DNA from: an uncultured Bacteroidales bacterium
GTDB lineage: Bacteria > Bacteroidota > Bacteroidia > Bacteroidales > Paludibacteraceae
DNA length: 64,000 bases
NCBI GenBank assembly: GCA_946403215.1
Contig: CAMIZG010000002.1
Location: forward strand, 1 to 64,000
Direction of reading: 5' to 3'
In this document: positions 26,489 through 36,917 of the stretch, piece by piece
Position numbering within the stretch: position 1 is the first letter of the stretch
How the letters are laid out: each line of letters opens with the position of its first letter
Made by a program: the position numbers and the translations under genes
The notes under the pieces: model-generated
Databases searched by the model: none
What the model was told of the DNA's origin: nothing
What the model saw: the letters and a program-made list of their open reading frames with translations, nothing else

Positions 26489-28516
26489 ATGACCGATTTT
26501 CAACGTGAGATACTAGCCGGCATCCCTGCCGAGTTACCCGATCGCAAGCCCTACGATCCCTCCATCAATCATGCGCCCAAGCGCAAGGATATCCTTTCTG
26601 ACGAGGAGAAAGTGCTCGCGCTCAAGAACGCGCTCCGGTATTTCGACCCCAAGCACCACGCTGTTCTGGCACCGGAGTTTGCCGAGGAGTTGCGCACTTA
26701 CGGACGAATCTATATGTACCGTTTTCGTCCGTCGTACGCCATGTACGCACGCCCTATTGATGAGTACCCCGCCCGTTCGCGTCAGGCGGCGGCTATTATG
26801 GCTATGATCCAGAACAACCTCGATCCGCGTGTAGCCCAACACCCGCACGAACTCATCATATACGGAGGCAACGGAGCCATCTTCCAGAACTGGGCACAGT
26901 ACCGCCTGACCATGCAGTACCTCGCCACGATGACCGACGAGCAGACCCTGGCCATGTACTCCGGTCTGCCTATGGGACTCTTCCCCAGCCACAAGGACGC
27001 GCCGCGCGTCGTCGTCACCAACGGAATGGTGATCCCCAACTACTCCAGCCAAGACCACTGGGAGCGGTTCAACGCCTTGGGCGTGTCGCAGTATGGACAG
27101 ATGACCGCCGGATCGTACATGTACATCGGTCCGCAAGGTATCGTACACGGCACGACCATCACCGTGATGAACGCGGCGCGTAAGCAATTACGCAAACGCG
27201 GAATGACCGGTTCGCTCGAAGAACGCAAAGGAATGCTCTTTGTCACCGCCGGTCTGGGGGGGATGTCGGGCGCACAACCTAAGGCAGGAAACATAGCCGG
27301 CGTGGTGAGCGTCACGGCGGAGATCAATCCCTTAGCCGCCGAGAAACGCCATGAGCAGGGCTGGGTGGATGAACTCCACTACGATCTCGACGAACTGTTG
27401 GCACGCATTCGTTGTGCGCAGGCTGACAAAGAGGTCGTTTCCCTCGCCTACGTAGGTAACATCGTTGATCTCTGGGAACGCCTGGCTGACGAGAAATACC
27501 CTGTGGACTTGGGATCCGACCAGACATCCCTGCACAATCCTTGGGCAGGTGGCTACTACCCCGTTGGCTATTCGCTCGAAGAATCAAAACGGATGATGGC
27601 GGAAGAGCCCGAGCGGTTCAAAGAGGCCGTTCGGGCGTCCCTGCGTCGTCACGTGGCAGCTATCAACCGCCTGAGCGCCGATGGTATGTACTTCTTCGAC
27701 TACGGCAACGCCTTCCTGCTCGAGAGTTCGCGTGCCGGAGCTGATGTGCTCCGCGCCGATGGCACCTTCCGCTACCCGTCGTACGTACAAGATATCATGG
27801 GACCGATGTTCTTCGATTACGGCTTTGGCCCCTTCCGTTGGGTTTGTATGTCCGAAGACCCGAAAGACCTGCAGAAATCCGACGACTTGGCCGTAAAGGT
27901 ATTGAGCGAGATCGTTCAAGATGCCCCCGAAGAGATCCAAGGGCAGATGCACGATAATATCCATTGGATCGAGGAAGCCGGTCGCAATAACCTCGTCGTA
28001 GGTTCGCAGGCACGTATCCTGTATGCCGACTGCGAAGGACGAACCAGGATCGCACTCGCCTTCAACGATGCTATACGCCGGGGCGAGATAACAGCGCCTA
28101 TCGTACTCGGTCGCGATCATCATGACGTGAGCGGTACCGACTCACCTTTCCGCGAGACCAGCAACATCTACGACGGCAGCCGGTTCACGGCCGACATGGC
28201 TATCCAAAACGTTATCGGCGACGGATTCCGGGGCGCGACCTGGGTCAGCATCCACAACGGAGGAGGAGTAGGATGGGGTGAAGTCATCAACGGAGGTTTT
28301 GGTATGGTCATCGACGGAAGTGATGATAGCGAACGTCACATCAAGAACATGCTCTTCTGGGATGTTAACAATGGTATAGCACGCCGTAGCTGGGCTCGCA
28401 ACGAAGGTGCCAGCCACGCCATCCTCCGCGAGATGAACCGCACACCCGAACTGAAGGTGACTGTACCAAACTTGGCGGATGAACAACTCATCCGCAGAGC
28501 CCTCAATCGTCAATAA
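26489..28516 (+). CDS. hutU: Urocanate hydratase
   Basis: YGGNGAIFQNWAQYRLTMQYLATM...GGMSGAQPKAG...DHHDVSGTDSPFRETSNIYDGS. Confidence 0.95.
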   Translation: MTDFQREILAGIPAELPDRKPYDPSINHAPKRKDILSDEEKVLALKNALRYFDPKHHAVLAPEFAEELRTYGRIYMYRFRPSYAMYARPIDEYPARSRQAAAIMAMIQNNLDPRVAQHPHELIIYGGNGAIFQNWAQYRLTMQYLATMTDEQTLAMYSGLPMGLFPSHKDAPRVVVTNGMVIPNYSSQDHWERFNALGVSQYGQMTAGSYMYIGPQGIVHGTTITVMNAARKQLRKRGMTGSLEERKGMLFVTAGLGGMSGAQPKAGNIAGVVSVTAEINPLAAEKRHEQGWVDELHYDLDELLARIRCAQADKEVVSLAYVGNIVDLWERLADEKYPVDLGSDQTSLHNPWAGGYYPVGYSLEESKRMMAEEPERFKEAVRASLRRHVAAINRLSADGMYFFDYGNAFLLESSRAGADVLRADGTFRYPSYVQDIMGPMFFDYGFGPFRWVCMSEDPKDLQKSDDLAVKVLSEIVQDAPEEIQGQMHDNIHWIEEAGRNNLVVGSQARILYADCEGRTRIALAFNDAIRRGEITAPIVLGRDHHDVSGTDSPFRETSNIYDGSRFTADMAIQNVIGDGFRGATWVSIHNGGGVGWGEVINGGFGMVIDGSDDSERHIKNMLFWDVNNGIARRSWARNEGASHAILREMNRTPELKVTVPNLADEQLIRRALNRQ

Positions 28517-28560
28517 AAATCAATCGTAAATAGTAAATCTGTAATTCGTCAATTATAATT

Positions 28561-30045
28561 ATGCACATAATTAGTTCTGCTCGCTTGACCATCGAACGCG
28601 TCAAGCAGATTTTAGACAACCACGAGCAACTCCAACTCGGAGAGGAAGCCGTCGCAGCCATCGAGAAGTGCCGCAAGTACCTCGACAGCAAGATGGGTGA
28701 CATCAGCCATCCTATCTATGGTGTAACTACAGGTTTTGGTTCGCTCTGTAACATCTCCATCCCCGAGAAAGAACTCAGCCAGCTCCAACACAACCTCGTC
28801 ATGTCGCATGCATGCGGAATGGGCGATGAGGTGCGTCCCGAGATCGTGAAGATCATGCTCCTTATGAAAGCACAATCTCTCAGTTACGGCCATTCGGGTT
28901 CGCAACTTGTTACCGTTCAGCGCCTGATTGATATGTTCAACAACGATGTGCTGCCTATCGTCTATCAGCAAGGTTCACTCGGCGCGTCAGGCGACCTGGC
29001 ACCGCTGGCGCACCTCTGTCTGCCGATCATCGGTTTGGGCGAGGTCTATTACAAAGGCCAGCGTCGCGAGAGTGCAGAGGTGTGGAAAGAACTCGGCTGG
29101 GAACCTATCCGCTTGCAGGCGAAGGAAGGACTCGCGCTACTCAATGGCACGCAGTTCATGTCCGCACATGCTGTGTGGTGCATCATCCAAGCCGAGCGTC
29201 TGAGTCGTTGGGCTGACATGATCGGAGCAATCTCGCTCGAGGCCTTTGACGGATGCATCGAACCGTTCTATCCGCATAGCCATCGTCTGCGCGCACAGCC
29301 AGGACAACTCGTTACGGCCGAACGATTCGCCGAACTGCTCGAAGGTAGCGAGCTCATCTCTCGCAAGAAAGAGCACGTGCAAGACCCCTACTCCTTCCGA
29401 TGCATCCCGCAGGTTCATGGTGCTGTCAAGGACACCATCGCCCATGTGCATGGCATCATTGAGAACGAGATCAACTCCGCTACCGACAATCCGAACATCT
29501 TCCCCGACGAGGATATGATCATCTCGGCCGGTAACTTCCATGGCGAACCCATAGCCATCCCGATGGATATGTTGGCTGTGGCACTTAGCGAACTGGCCAG
29601 CATATCCGAACGACGCGTCTATCGCCTCATCTCCGGACAACGTAGTCTGCCTCCGTTCCTCGTAGCCAAACCAGGACTGAGTAGCGGTTTCATGATCCCG
29701 CAGTACACAGCCGCAAGCATCGTCAGTCAGTCCAAAGGATTGTGCTGGCCGGCCTCCTGCGACTCCATTCCATCCTCGCAAGACCAGGAAGATCATGTAT
29801 CCATGGGATCCAACTCCGCCACCAAACTGGTGCGTGTAGTCGAGAACACCGAGTCCGTCTTGGGAATCGAACTGATGAATGCTGCCCAAGCAATCGAGTT
29901 CCGTCGTCCCGCCAAGTCGTCACCCAAACTGGAGAAGATAGTAACCGAGTACCGCAAAGTGGTGCCCTTCATCTACGTCGATTGTTATATGCACCCCATG
30001 ATGGTTCAAAGCAAAGAGTTTATTCGCCGTGAGGACCTGTATTAG
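28561..30045 (+). CDS. hutH: Histidine ammonia-lyase
   Basis: GVTTGFGSL; GSLGASGDLAPLAH (MIO motif ASG). Confidence 0.95.
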   Translation: MHIISSARLTIERVKQILDNHEQLQLGEEAVAAIEKCRKYLDSKMGDISHPIYGVTTGFGSLCNISIPEKELSQLQHNLVMSHACGMGDEVRPEIVKIMLLMKAQSLSYGHSGSQLVTVQRLIDMFNNDVLPIVYQQGSLGASGDLAPLAHLCLPIIGLGEVYYKGQRRESAEVWKELGWEPIRLQAKEGLALLNGTQFMSAHAVWCIIQAERLSRWADMIGAISLEAFDGCIEPFYPHSHRLRAQPGQLVTAERFAELLEGSELISRKKEHVQDPYSFRCIPQVHGAVKDTIAHVHGIIENEINSATDNPNIFPDEDMIISAGNFHGEPIAIPMDMLAVALSELASISERRVYRLISGQRSLPPFLVAKPGLSSGFMIPQYTAASIVSQSKGLCWPASCDSIPSSQDQEDHVSMGSNSATKLVRVVENTESVLGIELMNAAQAIEFRRPAKSSPKLEKIVTEYRKVVPFIYVDCYMHPMMVQSKEFIRREDLY

Positions 30046-31255
30046 TCATATTCGCGAGATCGTAGGCATCGTCCCTCAGGGCGTGCTGCGCAAGCAAGGC
30101 GTCGAGATGAACGAGACGGGCATCCTTCACGATGCATGGCTCCTTATTGATGGTGATCGTATAGCCGCCTTCGGTGAGATGAGCAGTATGCCTACCGATG
30201 TCGATGCGTACATTAACGCCGAAGAAGGACTGCTGATGCCCTCGTTCTGCGATTCGCACACCCACATAGTCTATGCCGGTTCGCGCGAAGGAGAGTTCCT
30301 CGACAAGATCAACGGACTGAGTTACGAACAGATAGCCCGCCGCGGCGGAGGTATCCTTAACTCGGCCGACCGACTCCACGAGACATCCGAGGAAGAGCTC
30401 TATCGTCAATCCATGGAGCGCCTGAACGAGATGATTCAGAAGGGTTCTGGTGCCATCGAGATCAAGAGCGGCTATGGACTGAACACCCAGGATGAACTCA
30501 AGATGCTCCGTGTCATCCGGCGTATGCGCGAGCAAACGCCTGCGCTCGTGCGCGCTACTTTCTTAGGCGCGCATGCTATCGGACGCGGGTACACACATGA
30601 TGAGTACGTGCGCCTCGTGGCGGATGAGATGATTCCGGCAGTAGCCAAGGAGAACTTAGCCGACTTCGTCGATGTGTTCTGCGACGACGGGTTCTTTACA
30701 GTTGAAGATACCGACCGTATTCTCCGTGCCGGAGAGCAGTATGGTCTTCGCCCCAAGATCCATGCCAACGAACTGGCTGTGAGTGGTGGCGTGCAGATTG
30801 GTGTCAAGCACCAGGCACTCAGCGTCGATCACTTGGAGAAGACAACCGATGCCGAGATCGAAGCCTTGCGCGGTAGCGTAACTATGCCCACCATGCTCCC
30901 GGGGTCGTCGTTCTTCCTCGGTCTGCCCTACGGCCGTGCAAAGGACTTCGTCGAAGCCGGACTTGGCGTCGCCCTTGCCAGCGACTACAACCCGGGTTCA
31001 TCACCCAGCGGAGATATGCGTTTCGTTATGGCGATGGCTTGCATCCGTATGCGTCTGACTGCTGTGCAAGCACTCAATGCCGTCACGCTCAACTCCGCCT
31101 ACGCGATGGGGGTGAGCGACGAGGTAGGATCGATCACCGTTGGCAAACGTGCCAACCTCATCCTCACCCGTCCGCTCAACTCACTCACCATGATCCCCTA
31201 CATGTACCAAACACCATTTATTAAACAGATCATTCTAAATGGAAAATTGCTTTGA
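30029..31255 (+). CDS. hutI: Imidazolonepropionase
   Basis: PSFCDSHTHIVYAGSREGEFLDKINGLSYEQIARRGGGI. Confidence 0.95.
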   Translation: MRTCISHIREIVGIVPQGVLRKQGVEMNETGILHDAWLLIDGDRIAAFGEMSSMPTDVDAYINAEEGLLMPSFCDSHTHIVYAGSREGEFLDKINGLSYEQIARRGGGILNSADRLHETSEEELYRQSMERLNEMIQKGSGAIEIKSGYGLNTQDELKMLRVIRRMREQTPALVRATFLGAHAIGRGYTHDEYVRLVADEMIPAVAKENLADFVDVFCDDGFFTVEDTDRILRAGEQYGLRPKIHANELAVSGGVQIGVKHQALSVDHLEKTTDAEIEALRGSVTMPTMLPGSSFFLGLPYGRAKDFVEAGLGVALASDYNPGSSPSGDMRFVMAMACIRMRLTAVQALNAVTLNSAYAMGVSDEVGSITVGKRANLILTRPLNSLTMIPYMYQTPFIKQIILNGKLL

Positions 31256-32108
31256 TGGAAAGAAACTGGCAGAGGAGATCCGTTCCTCTCTCCGCGAACG
31301 AATATATGCGTTACAAAGCCGCTACGGCCGTGTGCCGTGTTTGAGCGTGTTACTCGTAGGCGATGACTACGGCAGCCAGCGTTATGTGACAGCTTGTGAA
31401 AAGAATGCTGCATTCGTCGGACTTACCTGCCGTGTTATCCGTATGCCTGAGGATAGTACGGACCAGCAGGTGCTCGCGCAGGTTAGCGCGCTCAATGAAG
31501 ATAATCAGGTAGATGCCATCCTCGTCCAGATGCCCCTGCCCAAGCATATATCCCAAGCAAAAATTGTTGCGGCACTCAGTCCCGCCAAGGATGTAGATGG
31601 CGTGACAGATACCAATGTGGCTCAACTCTGGAAACAGAAAAGAAACGACTACAGCCGTTTCTCTGTGCCCTGCACGCCGCGTAGCGCCATGCGTATTCTC
31701 GAAGCCTCGGGTATCAACCCCGATGGCATGAACGCCGTTGTCGTTGGCCGTAGTAATATTGTAGGCTTGCCTGTCGCCAAACTATTGATGAACGCCAACG
31801 CTACTGTTACCGTTGCGCACAGCCACACACGCGACCTGCCTGCTGTCCTGCGCCGCGCAGACCTCATCGTAGCGGCTATCGGTCAGCCTAAGTTCATCAC
31901 AGCCGACATGATCTCCGATGGTGCCGTAGTTATTGATGTAGGTATCAATAGCGATCCTGCTACCGGCAAATTATGCGGCGACGTGGACTTTGAGCACGTG
32001 GCACCCAAATGTCGCTTCATCACTCCCGTTCCGGGTGGAGTTGGACCACTCACGATCTGTTCCCTGATGGAGAACGCCATCGACTGTTTCCTGCGCCTGC
32101 ATGCTTAG
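31239..32108 (+). CDS. folD: Bifunctional methylene-THF dehydrogenase/methenyl-THF cyclohydrolase
   Basis: VGDDYGSQRYVTACEKNAAFVG; VVGRSNIVGLPVAKLL; TPVPGGVGPLTI. Confidence 0.95.
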   Translation: MENCFDGKKLAEEIRSSLRERIYALQSRYGRVPCLSVLLVGDDYGSQRYVTACEKNAAFVGLTCRVIRMPEDSTDQQVLAQVSALNEDNQVDAILVQMPLPKHISQAKIVAALSPAKDVDGVTDTNVAQLWKQKRNDYSRFSVPCTPRSAMRILEASGINPDGMNAVVVGRSNIVGLPVAKLLMNANATVTVAHSHTRDLPAVLRRADLIVAAIGQPKFITADMISDGAVVIDVGINSDPATGKLCGDVDFEHVAPKCRFITPVPGGVGPLTICSLMENAIDCFLRLHA

Positions 32109-33367
32109 GCGCGTCCTGCATGCTTATCCCGGCGCATGCCTGGTTTATGCCCGCGGCCCGAATGCCTATGGCCGCCGTTATGGCGCTTGTTACCGTTGTG
32201 GCTGGGCTGTGCGTACAGGCTGTTATCAGGCGCGTCCCCCAGTGACGATGGCAAGGTCAGACGCTGGATATCTTTTTGCAGGAACCGTTCAATCTTTCCC
32301 CAGTACCGCGCATCTTCCGGACTGACCAGGGTGATCGCCTCGCCCTTGTTCTCAGCGCGTGCCGTACGACCTATGCGGTGCACGTAATCCTCTGCATCAC
32401 GCGGTACGTCGAAGTTGATTACCAGCGGTATATCATCTACATCGATCCCTCGCGCCACAATATCCGTGGCAACCAGTACATCCACCTTGTTGTTTCTGAA
32501 GTCCAGCATCACCTCGTCGCGTTGTTTCTGCTCCAGATCGCTATGCATGGCGCGTGCGTTCAGACCCTGGCGACTGAGTAGCACGGTCAGTTCTTTCACT
32601 CGTTGCTTCTTGCCCACAAACAGGATGACCTTGCTCAGTTTTGCCTCTTTCAGTCGCTCGATGATGAACGGGATCTTCTGTGTCTCATAGCAGCACAGCG
32701 CGCGTTGGGCTATACTCTCCGGCGGACGGGATATAGCTATCTTAACCTCAGCCGGGTTGTTCATAATCTTCCTGGCCATCTTGCGGATATTGTCGGGCAT
32801 AGTGGCGGAGAACATAATGGTCTGTCGGTCTTTTGGCAGGCAGTCTACTATCTTCATTATATCGTCGTAGAAACCCATATCGAGCATCCGGTCGGCTTCG
32901 TCCAGAATGAAGTACTTCACGCCCGAAAAGTCGATATCCATGATGTTCATATGACTGAGCAGTCGTCCCGGAGTGGCTATCACAATATCTGCACCCGTCT
33001 TCAGTCCGTTGGCCTGGACGGAGAAGTTACCGCCATCGTTGCCGCCATATACGGCTACCGACGAGAAAGGCACGTAGTACCCGAAACCCTCCATCTGCTG
33101 GTCGATCTGTTGCGCCAGTTCGCGTGTAGGAGCCATGATGATGGCGTTGAGTTTGTTCGGATCGTGATGGTCGTACTGCAGGTTAGTCAGTAGTGGCAGG
33201 ATATACGCGGCAGTCTTGCCCGTGCCGGTCTGCGCACAACTGATCACATCCCTGCCTTCAAGCAGCACAGGGATGGTCTGCTCCTGCACCGGAGTGCATA
33301 CGTCAAAATGCATATCCCACAATGCGTCCAGCACTTCGTCTGATAGAGGGAGTTCGTCAAAATACAT
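32105..33367 (-). CDS. DEAD-box RNA helicase
   Basis: AQTGTGKTAAY, DEAD, SAT, HRIGRTAR motifs; basic His/Gly-rich tail. Confidence 0.95.
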   Translation of the reverse strand: MYFDELPLSDEVLDALWDMHFDVCTPVQEQTIPVLLEGRDVISCAQTGTGKTAAYILPLLTNLQYDHHDPNKLNAIIMAPTRELAQQIDQQMEGFGYYVPFSSVAVYGGNDGGNFSVQANGLKTGADIVIATPGRLLSHMNIMDIDFSGVKYFILDEADRMLDMGFYDDIMKIVDCLPKDRQTIMFSATMPDNIRKMARKIMNNPAEVKIAISRPPESIAQRALCCYETQKIPFIIERLKEAKLSKVILFVGKKQRVKELTVLLSRQGLNARAMHSDLEQKQRDEVMLDFRNNKVDVLVATDIVARGIDVDDIPLVINFDVPRDAEDYVHRIGRTARAENKGEAITLVSPEDARYWGKIERFLQKDIQRLTLPSSLGDAPDNSLYAQPSHNGNKRHNGGHRHSGRGHKPGMRRDKHAGRA

Positions 33368-33458
33368 GGTGTTGTTACTGTAATAAGTTCATTTTCATTT
33401 GCAAAATTACGAAAAAAAACGCATATTTGCAAAAAAAATAAAAAAAATCCCACAAAAA

Positions 33459-33490
33459 TTTGCAAATATGATTATTTTTTTATACCTTTG
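33459..33490 (+). promoter_or_regulatory. Promoter TTTG / TACCTTTG
   Basis: 24-nt spacing; divergent to helicase promoter-like sequence on the other strand. Confidence 0.65.
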
Positions 33491-33595
33491 CATCCGCAAA
33501 GTATGTGAGTTTCTCAAGAAGTCTATATAAATATACTGCTTTGATATACAAAACAAGACAATACAATAACTAATTAACAATCAAACTTTATTAAA

Positions 33596-33973
33596 ATGAA
33601 AAAGTTCCTTTATGTAGCCGTTATGGCAGTTGTAACGCTCGCTTTCACAGCTTGCAAGTCGAATCTCGGTACCAGTGCTGACTATGCTGAAGGTAAGACA
33701 GTTGTTATTAATGAAGAAAAGGGCACCGTTAATGGTGTTAAGTATGACAACACGAAGGAGATGTGCTGGGCTTGGACCATCAACGAGAAGACCAATGGCG
33801 TAGAGGTTAAGTTAACCTACTACGTATGGGCTACCGAGTTCCATCTCGTTGCTACCTGCGAGATGGAGATGTACGAGTGCTCACGCAGCGGCCGTATAGC
33901 TTCCTACGCTTACATCCAGGCTCCTAAGTCTCTGCAGTCGGAGAGCGCTTGCGAGAATGCTAACAACCAATAA
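33596..33973 (+). CDS. Lipoprotein-like hypothetical
   Basis: MKKFLYVAVMAVVTLAFTACKSNLG; 125 aa; ~100-nt 5' UTR. Confidence 0.6.
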   Translation: MKKFLYVAVMAVVTLAFTACKSNLGTSADYAEGKTVVINEEKGTVNGVKYDNTKEMCWAWTINEKTNGVEVKLTYYVWATEFHLVATCEMEMYECSRSGRIASYAYIQAPKSLQSESACENANNQ

Positions 33974-34041
33974 GCAAGCAGCACCTAAGCTCATAGAGCG
34001 ATTCAATCGCACGAGCTAAGCAAGATTTTCAAAAAAATCAA

Positions 34042-34090
34042 AAAAAATCCCACAAAAATTTGCAAATGTGGGATTTTTTTTGTACCTTTG
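34042..34090 (+). promoter_or_regulatory. Hairpin-embedded promoter upstream of pgk
   Basis: Perfect AAAAAATCCCACA / TGTGGGATTTTTT stem; loop AAAATTTGCAAA contains TTTG; TACCTTTG at 34083. Confidence 0.75.
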
Positions 34091-34183
34091 TGGCGGATGA
34101 TGCGTGCAGTACGCCCAACCGCCGTGAACGGGCGCATGCTAATCTCCAAACTGACAGACTACAAACATTTAAATAGCACGAAT

Positions 34184-35437
34184 ATGATGACAATTGACAA
34201 TTACAAGTTCGCCGGAAAGAAGGCGATTGTACGCGTGGACTTCAATGTACCACTGGATGAGAATGGTAACATTACTGACGACACCCGTATCCGCGGTGCC
34301 CTGCCTACCCTCAAGCACATTCTCGACGAGGGCGGTGCGCTGATTATTATGAGCCATATGGGCAAGCCCAAAGGCAAGGTGGCTGCCAAGTACAGCCTCG
34401 GTCAGATCAAGGACGCCGTAGCCAAGGCGCTCGGCGTTGCAGAGGTGAAGTTCGCTCCCGACTGCGCGAAGGCACAGGCAGAGGCTGCTGCCCTCAAGGC
34501 CGGAGAGGTGCTGCTGCTGGAGAACCTGCGCTTCTATCCCGAAGAGGAAGGCAAGCCTGTAGGCATCGAGAAGGAAGACCCTGCTTACGAGGCTGCCAAG
34601 AAAGAGATGAAAGCCCGTCAGAAGGATTTCGCCAAGGTGCTGGCATCGTATGCTGACTGCTACGTGATGGATGCCTTCGGTACCGCTCACCGTAAGCATG
34701 CTTCGACAGCCGTTATTGCTGACTACTTTGATGCCGACAACAAGATGCTCGGCTATCTGATGGAGAAAGAGGTGAAGGCTGTTGACAATGTGCTGTCCGA
34801 CATCAAGCGTCCGTTCATCGCAATCATGGGCGGCTCGAAGGTTAGTTCCAAGATCGGCATCATCGAGAACCTGCTGGGCAAGGTGGACAAACTCATCCTT
34901 TGCGGCGGTATGACCTACACCTTCGCCAAGGCGCACGGTGGTGAGATAGGCGAGTCCATCGTCGAGATGGATAAGCTCGACGTTGCTCTGGGCGTTGAGG
35001 AGCTGGCTAAGAAGAACGGCGTAGAGCTTGTGATGGCTCCGGATGCTATCATCGCCGATGACTTCTCTAACAACGCCAACACCAAGGTTGCTCCGTCCAA
35101 CGCTATCCCCGCAGGTTGGCAGGGCCTGGATGCCGGACCTGAGGCACAGAAGAAGTTCGCAGCAGCCATCAAAGGTTGCAAGACCATACTCTGGAATGGT
35201 CCTGCAGGCGTATTTGAGTTCGACAACTTCTGCGCCGGCAGCCGCGCTATCGGCGAGGCTATTGCTGAGGCTACCGACAATGGCGCCTTCTCGCTCATCG
35301 GTGGTGGTGACTCTGTTGCTTGCGTCAACAAGTTCGGTTTGGCTGACCGCGTATCGTACATCTCCACCGGCGGTGGTGCCCTGCTCGAGGCTATTGAGGG
35401 TAAGGTGCTCCCCGGCGTAGCTGCCATCAAAGGATAA
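34184..35437 (+). CDS. pgk: Phosphoglycerate kinase
   Basis: RVDFNVPLD...[10 protein letters not shown]-like [10 protein letters not shown]...[14 protein letters not shown]. Confidence 0.95.
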   Translation: MMTIDNYKFAGKKAIVRVDFNVPLDENGNITDDTRIRGALPTLKHILDEGGALIIMSHMGKPKGKVAAKYSLGQIKDAVAKALGVAEVKFAPDCAKAQAEAAALKAGEVLLLENLRFYPEEEGKPVGIEKEDPAYEAAKKEMKARQKDFAKVLASYADCYVMDAFGTAHRKHASTAVIADYFDADNKMLGYLMEKEVKAVDNVLSDIKRPFIAIMGGSKVSSKIGIIENLLGKVDKLILCGGMTYTFAKAHGGEIGESIVEMDKLDVALGVEELAKKNGVELVMAPDAIIADDFSNNANTKVAPSNAIPAGWQGLDAGPEAQKKFAAAIKGCKTILWNGPAGVFEFDNFCAGSRAIGEAIAEATDNGAFSLIGGGDSVACVNKFGLADRVSYISTGGGALLEAIEGKVLPGVAAIKG

Positions 35438-35467
35438 TGTATGTTGAGAGTTTAGTGTTTAGAGAAA

Positions 35468-35890
35468 ATGGAAGTTTCAGGAAAGATAATTCAAAAACTC
35501 CCTCTGCAGCAGGGAGAGTCCAAGGCTTCGGGTAAGCCTTGGGCATTACAGGCCTATGTATTGGAGACGCAGGAGCAGTTCCCACGCAAGGTGCACTTTG
35601 AGGTGTTTGGCGAACAGCGCATCAAGGATAATCCCTGCGAGATCGACGATCTGGTAACCGTATCGTTCGACATCGAGAGCCGTGAATTCAACGGCCGCTG
35701 GTACACATCTATCCGTGCATGGAAGATCCAGCAGGGTATAGCCGATCCGGCTGCTCAACCGGTAGCCGCACCTGTAGCACAAGGCGCACCGGCTCCTGCA
35801 CCTGCAGCTCAGCCTATGCCGCAGATGGCGGCTAACGTTGAGACCTTTGACCCTGCAGCCGGCGAGTCAACCGACGATCTGCCGTTCTAA
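35468..35890 (+). CDS. DUF3127 protein
   Basis: MEVSGKIIQKLPLQQGESKASGKPWALQAYVLETQEQFPRKV. Confidence 0.8.
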   Translation: MEVSGKIIQKLPLQQGESKASGKPWALQAYVLETQEQFPRKVHFEVFGEQRIKDNPCEIDDLVTVSFDIESREFNGRWYTSIRAWKIQQGIADPAAQPVAAPVAQGAPAPAPAAQPMPQMAANVETFDPAAGESTDDLPF

Positions 35891-35893
35891 CGC

Positions 35894-36877
35894 ATGACCA
35901 AGCGAACCATCATATGGCTGATACTGGCCGTACTGATCCTGGCGAGTGGCACAGTAGTATGTGTCACCCGCTGGGATGCATGGTTCACTATGCCGCCAGA
36001 ACCCGAGTGGACGGGCGACACACTACAGACCCGCTTTGCCACCTTCCGCGACGACACGATCTATCCCTGCCAACTCAGCGATACGCTTAGTATGGTTGTG
36101 CTGGGTGATGTGCATAATAAGCTTGAGAACTCCGATTACATGCTCATCGCGCAGCAGTACCCACAGATGCAATGCTATGCACAGCTGGGCGATTTTGTGG
36201 AGCGGGAGCAGTTCTATTACAAGCAGCTGCTTGCCCACCAACTGGCCGGGACGCCGTTCGACAGCTTACCTATGATGACCTGCCCGGGTAACCATGAGTA
36301 CGTCAAGGGCATCAACAAACAACTGCCAGAGTCCTGGTACGAGACCTTCCCTCTGCCCCACAACGGACCGGAATACGGAGCGGGATCAACCTATTATGTC
36401 GATTTTCGCAACCTTCGCTTCATAGCCATTGATACCGAGGATCCACTTATCCTGTCCGACTACACGCGTCTTAACGCTTGGGCGAAGAACGCTATCAGTT
36501 CGGCTTGCCAGCCTTGGGTGGTGGTGATGATGCATAGGCCCGTGTTTGCCTCGCGCAAGGGACGAATGAATCCTACCGTGTGGGTGACCCTGGCGTATGC
36601 GCTCCGGGAGGCGGATGTGATCTTCTCCGGCCATGATCATACCTATGCTCGCCGCGGACGAACCTTGCAAGATGAGCACGAGCAACACGAACCCGTATGG
36701 CTCGGCATAACATCCACAACCAAAGTGCGTACACCCAAATCGCGCAGCCGCATGGATACAATAGTCGCCGGCGGACCGTTCTACGCGCAGATGCGCGTCA
36801 CCCGACATGAACTGACCGTCCGCACCTGTCAACTCGATGGCGCATGCATCGACAGCATCGCCCTATACAAGCGGTAA
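35894..36877 (+). CDS. Metallophosphoesterase
   Basis: LGDVHNK, LGDFVE, CPGNHEY, FSGHDHTYAR motifs. Confidence 0.85.
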   Translation: MTKRTIIWLILAVLILASGTVVCVTRWDAWFTMPPEPEWTGDTLQTRFATFRDDTIYPCQLSDTLSMVVLGDVHNKLENSDYMLIAQQYPQMQCYAQLGDFVEREQFYYKQLLAHQLAGTPFDSLPMMTCPGNHEYVKGINKQLPESWYETFPLPHNGPEYGAGSTYYVDFRNLRFIAIDTEDPLILSDYTRLNAWAKNAISSACQPWVVVMMHRPVFASRKGRMNPTVWVTLAYALREADVIFSGHDHTYARRGRTLQDEHEQHEPVWLGITSTTKVRTPKSRSRMDTIVAGGPFYAQMRVTRHELTVRTCQLDGACIDSIALYKR

Positions 36878-36917
36878 ACAAATAGTCAAATGGCTATATT
36901 GCCAGATAAAAGACTAA

